From Gymnorhina tibicen (Eukaryota > Chordata > Aves > Passeriformes > Artamidae), in NCBI GenBank assembly GCA_013399875.1, contig VXAZ01000561.1:191367-255366 (forward strand): DNA of 64,000 nucleotides, given 5' to 3'. Below are positions 47,590 through 59,985 of the stretch, one piece after another. The notes below the pieces were generated by a model, which saw only the letters and a list, made by a program, of their open reading frames with translations, was not told the origin of the DNA and searched no databases. Each line of letters begins with the position of its first letter. Position 1 is the stretch's first letter. A program made the position numbers and the translations under genes.

Positions 47590-50500
47590 GTCGGTGTTCT
47601 TTCATTTTGCATGTACGGTTTGCAGTATTATAGGTTTTAGGCATATGTATGCTTGCCCAGTCACGTTATCCATTATTTTCCCCTTCCTTAAAAATGTATC
47701 TCTGCACAAGTGATGCTGCTGCTAGGTTGAATTCCCTGTTCCTTCAGGTCCCTCCCACCTCTCAAACTTGCTTGGCATTTACTTCTCTCTTCTCAGCCCA
47801 CAGTGTAGCTGAAGCCCGCACTTTGCAAAGAGGAAAACCTCGTCCCTGGTCCTGGAGGGGAGGCAAAAACCTCCCGCTCTTCTGTTCCAGGAGTCTTGCA
47901 TACTGAAGGAGTTAGAATTAGAGCTAGGGGTTAAACCTGGGGATTCGCCATCTGAGCCCCAGGAGAAGGACAGGCAAGGTATGTCGCAGCTGGCATGGCT
48001 CTGGGAGGAGGTAATTGCCAACATGCTGATGTTGTGATGGGCTGGCACTGCTGCTGTACCAGCCCTGACTCCTTCCACAGGTCCTGGCTCAGGAAACAAG
48101 ACACACTGGCATTGCCAGCATGGTTTCTGGTACTGCCAGAGCATCAGTGCAGAGCATATGGCTGTGTTATATTCACTTGAGTCCCATCCAAACTCCGTTG
48201 GACCCTGTGGGCTCTCCTGTGAGGCTGGGGGAATGCTGCTGCTGGCTTCAGCAGGTCAATAAAGAGTGCCCAAAAGTGCAGATTATTGTTGCTGACACCT
48301 TTTACTTTGCTGTGTTGATGCTGCTGGGGGCTGTCTGGGCTCCTCTACTCTGGCTGCAATAAGTATTCCTTGCCTTGTTGGGCTTTGAAGTGGTGTTGAC
48401 ATGTGTCAGGGAGCAGATGGTGGCTCATGTCTCTGAACTCTCCAGACAGGTCCCCACTGACCTGTTCCCACAGCTCTAGGAGAGGCTTGGGGGTAAAATT
48501 TAGGGCTGGAACCATTTCCACCCACCTCTCCTTTTCTCTGTTTACTCTAGCTTTGGCTTGAGTCATGCTGGAGAGATCCCTAGGGCTAGCCCAAAAACTG
48601 TTTGTATCTGACGAAAAATCCCTTGTGCTGCTATTGCCAAGTGAGGCGAGGAATGGGATGATCAGAGTGGTGGCTACTGGGAGCTGCCTTGGGCGGTGCT
48701 GCCTGGCACCTGGGGTGACCTGGACCCCCTCCTGCTTTCTAGGAGCAGTGAAAGTCTGTGGTGAAGAGTTTAAACCTACAGCTGACAGGCTCAGCTTCTG
48801 TTGATGGGTCTTGTGAGAGCAGTCCCTGGATCTGCTGGGGTATGCAGCCAAAAGCCGTGAACCTTGAGTTAGCAAACACTGCAGGAGCTGAAGGACATGG
48901 TTTTGAGTTGCCTCTTTGGATGAGGAATAAGGGAAAGACAGGGTCCATGGGGCAATATCCCACTTTAAAAAGGGGTTTGGGGAGGCAGAAGCATTGCAAT
49001 TTATTGGATCGGTGCCCTGTGGTTGCACTCTCATGCAGGGACTCCTTCCCGGCCACCAGGCAGGGGCTAACGTGCAGCAATCCCTCTGTTGTTGCTGGCA
49101 TGAGTCTGCTGGGAAGTCGAAGTTTATCTCTACCAAGATTTGAGAAGTGCCACAGGATGCCTCCCGGGAGTGGTGCCTGGGGCCGGATGGCCCTGTGTCC
49201 TGCTGGCTCTGCTGGCGGTGGCACCTTTACACCTTTTTATAGCTCGGCTTAGCGAGGAAATGGGGTCTCATGATGCCCGTGTGCCCGGCAGCACTCCTGT
49301 TTTCTGAGCAGCCCCTCCTGTGCTCCTTGGGGTGGCCAAGTGTGGGGAGTAGTTGTAGGACAGGTACAGCTGCTTGAGGGGCCAGCACTTGCTCCTGAGT
49401 ACCACTAGGGTGACCAGCTCTATCCTAGGCCACAGCTTCAAAAAGAGCTTGGAGAAAAGTGCCAGAGACTGTGGAGGAACAGGGACGCCTGGCCCACATC
49501 TCCTGTCCCTTTATACCTGTGAAGGTCTGATGCCCATGGGAGAGGAGGGTTCTGTCCCTTGGGGAGGAGACCCTTGCCAACTGTGCTGCCCACTTCTGCT
49601 AAGCATCTAAACCTCAGACCTCCACACTCAGCCAGAGGCACTGGCGTGGACCAAGCAGCTTGAGGTCCAGGGCAAGGGGCTGCTGGAGGACAGATGGCGG
49701 GGTGTCATATGAGGCTTTTGATTAGGAAAGAAAAATCCTTCCGGTCATCCTTTTCATTAAGTTTGAAGTGGGGCTCTGGACTGACTGGTGAGGGGCAAGG
49801 ATGGAGAGAAAAACAGGGAAGAAAAAGGGAACAGGGAAAAGATAGGAGAAAAAAGGATAAGGAAAGCAAAATAAGTCATGCTGACCATGACTGGGGGAGA
49901 GGGGCTGCAGATGGGTTTGCTGTGATGGACGTGAAAGTGGGATATTCATCTCCCCCTGCTCAGACCCTCACCGCCTCTCATTGCCACATCCTCACAGTTT
50001 CCTGGTGTTTCAACCTTAATGGGTTTCACAGCTGCCAGATCAGTGTTATCCATCACAAAATAAAACAGCAACGCTTTAAAGGAACCCCAGCTTCAGAAAA
50101 AGCTGGTTAGAAGTGGGTAGGGAAGTGGGAGGGGAGGGGAGCCACAGCACAGAAGCACATTTTTAGCTCTGGTGGCTGTAAAGATCAGCTGGAGGGATGT
50201 GAAGAGGTGAAGTCTGAGGGCTGACAGAGGAACTCTAAGGTTATGCTCAAAACCTGTACTGCTCCGAGCTGGAGTGTGTAATGCCCTCCAGTCTGGGCCA
50301 TGACTGTGCCCAGGCGTGGTCCAGGTGTTTCCAAGGGTCTGCGAGGGATATCATACAGATTGCACTGAGAAGTGCAAATTGCCAAAGTCCTTTTAGAGGC
50401 TTTTCTTCTAGACATGCAAAAATAAAGCAAAGTGGCAGGGAGAGGAGCTGGGTTGGTTTGCTTAAGACGTTAATTTTAAGGCAGCTGGTGGGGATGTTTT

Positions 50501-53500
50501 CTCGATCTCGGAGCCTGGTTTTCAAGCACCCGTGGCTGGCTGGGGCAGTGTTTCCATCTCAGCTCAGGAGGAGCAAGGAGAGGGAGGCAGATGCTTTCCC
50601 AGAAGCAGCCTGACCAGTGCTTCACTCACTACTGTGTAAACCTCTGCCTGGTGTAGGCGAATACCACAGGGGAATTTTCTACCAACTCAAATTGACTAGG
50701 TTTTCTTGTAAAAACATCTGTGCAGAATGGGCCAGAAACAGGTAGTACAGGGAGAACTTTAACTCCATATAGAAATTCGAATTCCTCTGCATTTATGAGA
50801 CATCATAAAATCATACAAGCAGCACAAATAAACTCACACTGGAATTTGCAAGAGAGTCAAAGCTTTCTAAAGAAGAAAACAAGGTCCTTTCCCATGCTGG
50901 GTAGCATTTGATGCTATTTCATTTGCCAAAAACTCATCAGGGTGGAGAACAGGATGGAGTCAATGCTGCTGCTAGGAAAAAAATCCCAGAACTTGTGAGC
51001 TTGTAGAGATAGAAATGTGTATGTGTGATGCAACAGCAGGTAATCCTGTGCACCCTGGGGGAAGATCAGCTGCCCCTCAGCCTTCTCAAGGATTTGTGTT
51101 GAAGGTATTTGTTGTGGCTTTAGTGATTTTGAAGGGATTCAGGAATGTACCTGTGAATGGGGAGGGAGCATTGATCCTCACTGCTTTCCCAATAGTCTCA
51201 TTTCCCTGGAACTCTTTCCTTACTTATGCAAGCAAAGGAGGGACACCAGAAAACTCCCTTTCTCTCCTGACTTGAAGCTTCCCCCCCNTTCCCAGGGTCT
51301 GCAGGCTTGATCTAAGCATCCCCTGCCTACGTCTTTAGCTTAGTGTTTTTTGCTCCACAATCAGGAGATCTATTTTTTTCTTTCAACTTCCCTGGTAGCT
51401 AAGTTCCATTTCCTTTCAGCTGCTTGCAATCCTTGTACCTAGGTGGTGTTATTTCCAAGCTTTTTGCTCCATCTGGGAGGACTCACTGCTTGCTTTTGCT
51501 CTGTGCCACACGGTCCCATGATCCTAGGAGCTGGGCCTTTAAGAAAAACCAGGGAAATTGGAGGTAAAACAATAAGAGTTAACAAAACCACCCACCCTTG
51601 AAATCCTCCTGGTGGTTGTAATAGATTATCTATTTAAGATGTGTTTCTCTTAGCTGTTGGAGATAGTGGTGGGAAATGATTTCACCTCCCCGGGTGACTG
51701 CAAACAACAGGGAATGCTAAAGAGCTATTAATCTGCCCCCTTTGAAGAAGTGCCCTCCTTCTCACCTAATCGCAAGTGCCCATCCAAAATAGACAGGCAC
51801 ATGCAAGGTTTAGGAGACCACGGCCACGGTCCTTTAATGTCAGAAGTGGTCTTGCTGTCACTGCTCTGTCCACCCATGTCAGCCCTGTCCTGTCACGCTT
51901 GTGGCGAGTTAACAAAACCCGTAGAAAAAAGCCCGTGATGACTTTACTGCCCGTTCCCAGCACATGTTTCAGCACGACCCTCCTGGCCTTGCCCTCTTGC
52001 AGACAGGGGATTTTCCCTTTCCTGGCACTCAGCAATGTGCAGTGGCTCCCTGAATACACAGAGGTGCAGGTGGAGGTGATCAGCTGTGCTTCCAGTGCTG
52101 GCAAAGGCTTTTTTCAGCAGCTTGCTGTGGTTTAGGGGGAAGATGCAGCTGTTACATCACTGGATAACGTGACAGATGAGAGCAAGCCGGCTCTGCTGAC
52201 AAAGCAGTCCCCTCCACAGGAAGTGTTTTCAGCCTTTCTGGAAGGCAGGAGGTAGCCTGTTGCTGCTCTTGATGTTACATGCTTCAGGTAATCCTCCAGG
52301 TGGAAAAGCAAACCCCAGATCCTAGGAAGGAGATTGCAAACCCTAGATTCCCAGAGCCTACCTTCTTTTTAAATTTTGCTTACAGAAGCCAACCTTGTCC
52401 TAAGATTGAATGGTTTTCTGTTGCCTGGGAATGAAAGTTTTCTCTTGGAAACGACATTTTTAGAGGGAAGTACATTTGGTTTGCTCTCCTGAGCAAAGCC
52501 AGCTTCTTGTGTTGGACCAGGCAATATTTTGCACAGTGGCAATGAGGGAAGGAGAAAAGACTGGGGGTTTGCTTTGTTTCACCATCTCCACCCAAAGTTG
52601 AACTGAGGTCTCCAAAAGCCAAGGATTTTTTCTGTGGCAGTGTTTGTTTAATAGACTGTGCAGGAAACTGAACACCAGGCGCTTCTAAATCTCTGGTAGG
52701 TTTTGCCTCCAACTAAAGAGAGCAATCCCACAGCACCACTGCCCTTTGCACTCCCCAGGGATGTGCAGAGCTCTTGGGCTTGAGGGAGGCACAAGGGATG
52801 GGGGAGAATGTCCAGATGTTGGTAAGTGTCTGATGGCTGCATGGTCGTGGTGCACAGGGCTGTGCTCCCAGCCTCCCCAGCAGCACCCACACCTCCCTCT
52901 TGAGGGGCCCCCATCCTTGAGAAGGCTATTTCAGTTGTCCCAGGTCCTTCCACTACCTTGACCCTGCAGATAAAGCCTCAGGGAAACGTTATCGGTCCTG
53001 TTCCGTTCCCAGTCATGCTGAAGTCCTGCTGGGTCATCACTTCCCTGTCCAGTTATGCTGCTCCTCTCTTTGTATGCCTGCACAGCAACCCAGCCAAGGC
53101 TTCCTGCAGCACACCCTAACTTGGCCATTCCCCCTTAGCCCCTCCAGTGCCTCTGCACTTGGTGGGGTGGGGATCTGTTCCATGTTTCCTTGCAGATTTG
53201 TGTCCTATAAAGGCCCCTGTTGCAGCCAGGGTGTTTGGACCCTTGTTGGCTAGGAGATTACTTTCTGCTCCTGCCTTTGCAAACCATCACCCCTTTCTTG
53301 TCTGAGCCTGATTCCCAAACATGGGAACACCACCCAAATGTGGCAGTCTCATGTTGGGATGTTTTGGTTGGCACATGTGTAGATGGGAATGGGGCTGTGT
53401 ATGTCCACATACCAGTGTGAGTATCCAAATAAAGTGTCTGCTGTCCTACTTGTGCCCATGTTTGACAACTAGCACAGTTTGAAGCCAGGCAGTGCTGCAG

Positions 53501-54995
53501 AGCAGAGCTGTGCCATCTGGGGGTGGCAGCTAGATGGGAACGTGCCCAAATGCAGAGATTCACATATCTGTGCTTTTAACTGAGAAGGTAAACACTAATG
53601 AAACGCTCTATGGGAACTGGCAATTTTCCTTGCCTAAAACCCTCTCCTCACCCTGATATCAAATCAACTTGCTATCAGAACATTTCACTCTACCATGCAA
53701 AATAAAGTTCTGGAAATACTAAACTTCTAGTCAGTCACAACAACTGTTACTCTTTTGACTTGCAATGAGGAAGCCAGTCCTTTCAAAGTGAAAAAATGGA
53801 AATGTTCCAGCCAATTCTGCCTTCCTTCATCCCAGGTGGAAAAAAGTTGATTTAATTTTATCCTCTCTAAAATAATTTTTCCCAAATTTGATGCCTTCTT
53901 GCAGGAAGATGCTCAATTATTTGTGAAACTAAAGCAATTTCTATATGATCTTGGGCATGGTCTTCTGTTGTGCCCTGCATAAGGCTACTTCTTTTAAAAT
54001 GTTGGCCCACTTGTGAAGTAGTTAAAAAAATTGGAAGGTATAACTGGGGTGGGAAGTTGGGCTTGAAGGTTAGGAGGGAAGAGGGAGTGACTCTGTAGCT
54101 CAGGAACCCCAGCAGCTCAGCCTTCTCAAATCATTAACCAAGTGCTGTTCACAGGCATTAATGAATAACATATTTGGATTGATTTGCATTTTCTTCACTA
54201 AATTACAGTTATTTTATAGAATCCCTGAGGGGTGGTGAGGATGCTACCCCTGAAGCACATTTTGCTCAGGACATGGGTTAATTTTATTGATGTTTCCAGT
54301 GAGGGAAGATGCAGTGACCTCAGGTGGACTTTATTTGCCCTTCAAGAAATACACAGATGGGCCCAGAGAGCAGGAGACTGACATGCTGACACTATTAGAA
54401 ATCCAAACTCATATGAAATGAACATTCTGATAAAAATCCACCTTGTGGAAGCACTTGATAGGTTTTGTTGTGTTCTGCCCTTGGGGAAAAAATTAAGTTT
54501 CACAGCATCTGAAGATTTCAGGGGATGCTGTTGCTGTTTTCAGTTCATCTTCAGCCACAGTCTTGCAGTGGGACCCTTCTGTCCATCCAGGTGTGTCTCC
54601 AAGAACATGAGGAGTCTGCTGCAGGGTGGAAGAGGACCTGCTTCAGATCTTAATTTTCTGCCTGCTGAGTGGGTCTTTTGAGAAATGCGGCTTTGTCACG
54701 AGGACACAGTCACCAATTTATTTGCCACTGCCGGCTCTTGGTTTTGTAATGCCTGTCAGGAGGACCACATTTGGAGGCCATTATGAAATTCCCTCAGCCT
54801 GCTTTCAATCAAATCCCGTATTTCTGGTTAAAGGCTATGAACTTTATTGCCTTTCTTCATTCCCAAACTGTTCTGCCCTGTCTCTCCCATCTCTACTTGG
54901 GCAGCATCCCTTCCCAGTTGCACTTTTTCAAGAATTTGAGGCTTTGGTTTCAATGGTATAAATTAATCCTTTTTCTGTTTTTCCTCTCTTGGCAG
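47590..54995 (+). other. COL13A1: COL13A1 intron 1
   Basis: The intron is bounded by donor gtcggt (47590) and acceptor ttttcctctcttggcag (ending 54995). The donor is weaker than consensus. I see no alternative exon, RNA gene or CR1 inside. A purine-rich patch lies at about 49796-49868, and one undetermined base is at 51288 in 'cccccccntt'. The 263-codon minus-strand frame (48345-49136) is not recognised and is probably chance. Confidence 0.85.
51288..51288. other. Single undetermined base
   Basis: One N after a run of seven C, within COL13A1 intron 1. A base-call ambiguity. Confidence 0.99.
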
Positions 54996-55065
54996 AAATT
55001 AAAGTTCCACTTGCCAAGACATCGAGAAGTTCGAGACACACACCAGCGATGCAACTGCCCGGCAG
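54996..55065 (+). CDS. COL13A1: COL13A1 exon 2: ectodomain linker with shedding region
   Basis: Seventy bases, phase 0 to 1, encode residues 102-124 (KLKFHLPRHREVRDTHQR, then CNCPA) and the first base of a Gly codon. The human exon, as I recall it, encodes [20 protein letters not shown] and CPPG, the same length, so alignment is gap-free. The C-N-C-P-x-G motif marks the change to collagen sequence. The acceptor has a long pyrimidine stretch and cag; the donor is gcag|gtaggg. In mammals the four arginines are cut by furin to release the ectodomain. Here they read P-R-H-R, so the Arg at P4 is missing. A minimal R-x-x-R (REVR, residues 111-114) lies three residues later. Confidence 0.92.
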
Positions 55066-58000
55066 GTAGGGATCTGGGACAGCTGGCACTTTGGAAGGAC
55101 CTTTTTCGTCTACATCTCTTTGAAGGATTTTTTAATGTGGTCCCTGTGTGAATGCAAAGTTCTGTGTACTTGCATAACAGTGGGCTTGAGGTATAGGAAA
55201 TTGATCTGGAGATGTGTGCAACAAGTCTGGTATGTACGTAGACGCCGACACGTGACAGGAACAACAGGAAAAGTGATAGACATCCATGTAGATCTCTAGG
55301 TAGCCAATAAAGAGAGGAGGATACATCTAGAGGGCCAGTGTTCCCACTGATTTTAGATACCAGTTTTGAAGTGGGCAGAGAAGCTCTTGGGAAATGCATC
55401 TTTCTTGGCTGATTTTGGAAGGTTTAAGACATGTAGGCTAGATCCAGCACCAAAGCTGAATTTTGATGAGCCAGAATGCCTCTAGGGTGAGAAGATTTGA
55501 ATTCTGTGGTGTTCTTCAACTATCCGAGGCATCTTGCAGAATAACAGCCTTCTGCTAGAAGCAGCCATTTATGAGGGGCTTGAATGTAGTGGTCACTTGA
55601 GGTCCCACTCGTATAACATACAGAAATATTATGGGATTGCTTAATTGCATTATGGTTTTAATCATGTTAGTATCAAAAGGCTCTTTGAAACGCATCTTCT
55701 GAAGTGGTTTCAATACAATAAGTGACAAATTGCTATGGAAAAAACACTTGTGAATGGCATTTCATTCCATGAGTATGAATCATTCAGCCTTCCTCATTCT
55801 CTTTTGATGCATTTGACTAGAAAAAAAATATAGAAGTGCCAGCTACCACTCACATCCAAAGCTGAAGTTTTGGGAGAATTTGAATATTCCAACTGGGTGA
55901 CTGAAACTCATTTTGCAAAGAAGGTGGCAGGAAAAGTTATGTCTCGATGAGCATATGAAAGTAGCATTTCCATTTTCAGTGGTTTCTCCTTTGGTTCTTT
56001 GTTGTCTGGTGTGAGGTGTTTGACAGTATCTGTGATGTGCTTATCCAAGGGTATTTAAATGTGGTCAACAGTTGGGATAAGGATGGATGAAATTAAAAAG
56101 GGGTTTTCTTTGCTGTAGGTAAGGTCTCAAAATCATTATATTTAGGCCTGTTCAGACATAAGAGGTACAGTCTCTTGCCAGACTAAAATGGATTTGCAAC
56201 ATAGCAGCTTGTAAAAGCAAGAGTTAAAGCTGTACAGGTTTGTAGTGGAAAAGAACTAAAATCCAGGATCCAGAAGTGTAGAACATTGGAAAAAGCCTGA
56301 TTTGACTAGTCCAGATCAGAACTGTTGGACTTTCTTTATAGTCTCAGAAAGAAACAACAGGAGCAATTTTGGTTTAAATTTAAAAGATGGTACAAGTGAA
56401 ATGTTTTTTAAGTATCATTTCTCAAAAGAACACCGAGTTCAACTGATTTTAAATATCAATGTTTTCCCTTCAATGGAAACACAACTCACAGCCCTCCTCC
56501 ATTTTTAACTTCTTGTGTGGACTTGACATATAAATGCCATAAAACCACAGGAATGAATGTCCTCCTGGTGTTTCTGAGCCAGCTTGAAGAAGGAAACTTA
56601 GAACTTGAATGCAGAGCAGAGAAGAAAGAGATTCACTACTTCTTGAGGCCATCTGAATGTCATCTCCTACACCATTTGTGTGATAGATGAATCGCCCAGG
56701 TATTTCAGCACTGAGATCGTAATATGTGGTTACAGATACCCACATCCCTCGGGAAGTTTTGGCAGCAGTCTGTGATGAATTTCTCATAACTCTTAGGTGC
56801 CCATTCATTCCATTAAGCTCACAGTATTGCTGAATAACAGCTTTGATTTAGGAGGACAATAATAATAAATGTCTCATAAATGTCTCATAAGGGTCGAGGC
56901 TTCCTTTTTACCTGTCAAACTTGCTTGTCTTCATCAAATATTCTATGGATACAGAAACTATATATAAAATTCTCTCCCACCCTGTCAACTAATCCATTGA
57001 GGGAAATGAAACCATACCAGTCTAAAGCTGATGTTGTGGCAGGTGAGGTTTTGATTGGCTTGGAGCAGTACAGAAACAAAGGCACCTTCAGCCAGCTGTT
57101 GTCTCGTCTTAGACCCTTTGCTCCAGGGTATTTCCCTTTGGTCCCCAGGCTGATGCAATGCAGGCCACCTGACCATGTTTCAACGTGGTCTCTCTTCCAG
57201 CCCAAGACCTTGGGAATCCTTTTCCTCTATGCATTTTTTCCCTTGTGTTTAAAATGCCCCAAGGACCAGACAACATGACTTTTGCGGGAGACCAAGATAT
57301 TCAGAAGCATCAAGATGTTGCAAGACTTGGTGCATGCCTGTTGCTTCTCACTGGCCCGCTTCACTGCCTATAAACGCATCATGCTCCTCAGCAAAATAAA
57401 TGTTTATCAGAAGTGACATTTGAGTTCATCTCTAACTGTGAGTCAGGTCCCTGCATGGCAGAGAAGGGGAAAAGGAAGACAAGTTCACTTGCTGACCTGT
57501 TCAGTGCAGATGTGGAGGTCCAGGGCAGCGTCACCCATTGCCATAGAAGAGCTTCAGAACAGGTGGGGCTGTGAACATAAGTGGTTTGGAAAAGCTGGGA
57601 ATAGGCAAAAAAGAAGATTGTGAAATGCGTGACTGTAGGCTGGCTATCTAAGAGCGTGTGATAAGGATTCTAGGAATAACATGGTCAGGAAAACACCACA
57701 GCTGTATTTATAGCAAACAATTAGGAAACACAAGTTTCCTTTGACTGGGAAGCGGCTACTTCAGGTCACTCGGGCTGGGCATGACTACCTGTGAGATGTT
57801 GTTCCTTGGCACTTTGGTTTTTGAGCTTAGAGGTCACAGTGGGCTTCTCCATCAGTGTCTTGATGGGGAGGATACAGCCCTCAAGTTTAGCATAACCTAT
57901 CTGGGTAATTAATGACTTTGTTCCCTTCAGTAGATAACCTCTGACATTCCTTCTGTTCCCACTTACTGCTAGACACATCTGGGACAACTTTGTACAGGTT

Positions 58001-59792
58001 GGAGAAGAGACCTGGGGAAGGGGTTGGGGAAACCTCAGTAGCAGCAATTACTGTGCCCAGCTATTCTCCAACCCCAGACCCTGTGCTGAGATGGGGCCAA
58101 GTGTGGGCAAGGGAGCTCAGCACACGTTTTGGTCTGAGGTTGTTGCATGTGTGGATGTGACTTGGGGAATTTTTCTGGGACTGAGCAGATGCTTTTCCAT
58201 ATGGTGTGTGGATGTGGTCAGGAGCTACCTGAGGCTGGAGGATCCTCTTACAGCCAGCTGACCTCCCTTGATTTCCTCCATGTAGTAAAAAAATGCTGCA
58301 AGGGAAAAGCATTGTGTTTCAGGTTGACAGGGCGAAAAATCTAAGCTTTCCTGGTCTAATCTTGATCCAGTTGCAGATCCAGACTGTGTCTGCCTGGGCA
58401 GCCTCAAACAGCCAGGGATTACACCACAATCCCTTCCCACAGCTCTCCTGGCGGAGGTGGGCGCTTGTGTATTTTGTATATTGTGACTCTCTTTATTAGA
58501 CCTTTCCCATCTTCCTCTCCTCAGCTGTGATTTTCACAGTCCCCACGTGGCTGTTTTTCACTCTGCTGGCTCTCTGCTCTGGTCTTCAATATCCCTTTAA
58601 AAAAAAAAAAGGCTGGCTGCTTTCCCTCTGCCTCCACAATGCTTGTTTTGGTCTGGTTTCTCCTTGGTCAGGTTGGGAGTCTGAAGTGCTGGAGGTGGTC
58701 AGCTGTGCTAGCAGGGAAGCAGCTCAGAGGGATGCTGAATGACTTTTCCATCCCTCCCCGTGGCAGCACCTGGGGGCAGAGGAGGGACCTGGGCTGCAGG
58801 AGAGGGCAGCTCCCAGGGACTGGCACTGGCAGTCAGAGGAAGGTTGTACAGCCCTGCCACAAACCAATGTACCTTCTGCTGTTACAGGGGCTCGGAGGAT
58901 GGGGTGGGGCAGCTGCAAGGATTTTGGCAGTGGCCAGGAACTGGGGTTTTCTCCAGAATGTCTTTGAGGTTTTGCAAAGGAATGTCCCCTGGGCATTTCT
59001 TCTCATACAAAATTTCACCCGTGTTTCCTATCTGCCCCACCATGGGGCACAAAGAAAGCTGCTTGGCCACCCTTCAGCTGCAATTGACTTTACAGAAATA
59101 CCAGCAGGAGATACTGCAACTCAAAACTGTTGCTGCTGTTCACCTTCTTGCAGGGAGGCCTGCAGGAGCCAAGGAGTAGCGGTGGCCCCAGTTGCACCCA
59201 GGGGACGTGTGCCACATGGTGCACACACTTGGTCCAGGCATTCTGCTTTCTCCCTTGGCTACACCTGTCTGAACCCCTCGGCACACTGGCAGCTGCTGGA
59301 GGAGGCAGTGTAGGGCTGCAGTGGGGCATTGGCTCCCACCCAGGATGTGTCACCCAGAGCCAGTGGGGCCAGCTGATGGGAAGTGGCAGGATTTCCCACA
59401 TCCCGACCCGTGCCCGTCCCCACAGACAGTTGCAGAGGAAGGAAAATATGCTGGGAAAGGCAGGACGTGGCCTAGCAGATGAGGGGTTGATGGGGATGGC
59501 TGGAGCCAGGGGAGACTCCTGGGCAATGTGGGCTGAGCCTTGGCCCTGCAGCAGACAGGCAGGATGTTGTATCCAAGAGGATGCATCTGTTTCTAACTTG
59601 GGATTTGTATCTTCTGCCCAAACATCTCTGTGGATATGAGCCAAAAAGGGGGACAGTGCCCAAGTCCTGCCTTCTCCCCACATCCCAGCTGGGGTGCTCC
59701 ATCTCTTGCTACGTTGTTTTCATGGATTTTATATTTTCTTGCTGTCATGTTTACCGTGATCCTTTTTCAGCTTGCTGGGGCTTCTTGGACAC

Positions 59793-59985
59793 ATCATGGA
59801 ATCATAGATTGGTTTGGGTTGGAAGGGACCTTAGAAGATTATCTAGTTCCATGCCCCTGCCATAGACAGGGACACCTATTAGACCAGGTTGCTCCAAGCC
59901 CTGTCTAATCTGACCTTGAAAACTTCCAGGGATGGGGCAGCCCCAGCTTCTCTGGGCAACCTGTGCCATTGTCTTAATGCTGCTC
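59793..59985 (-). mobile_element. CR1 LINE 3' fragment, inverted
   Basis: Read on + this is the reverse complement of the CR1 tail: 'atcatggaatcatagattgg', 'gggttggaagggacctta', 'ccctgccatagacaggga', 'agaccaggttgctccaag', 'aacttccagggatggggca', 'ttctctgggcaacctgtgcc'. It is the only CR1 copy I see within COL13A1 and it lies antisense to the gene. The inner boundary near 59985 is approximate. Confidence 0.9.

Noticed and set aside
48345..49136. 263-codon minus-strand open frame in COL13A1 intron 1
   Set aside because: No family resemblance and no signals of an independent gene; overlapping open frames on the other strand suggest composition.
58639..59313. 224-codon open frame in intron 2, with a ttcttgcag acceptor-like site at its 3' part
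   Set aside because: Read as a COL13A1 exon, the acceptor would give no Gly-X-Y sequence and a stop after a few codons; the frame itself is unrecognised.
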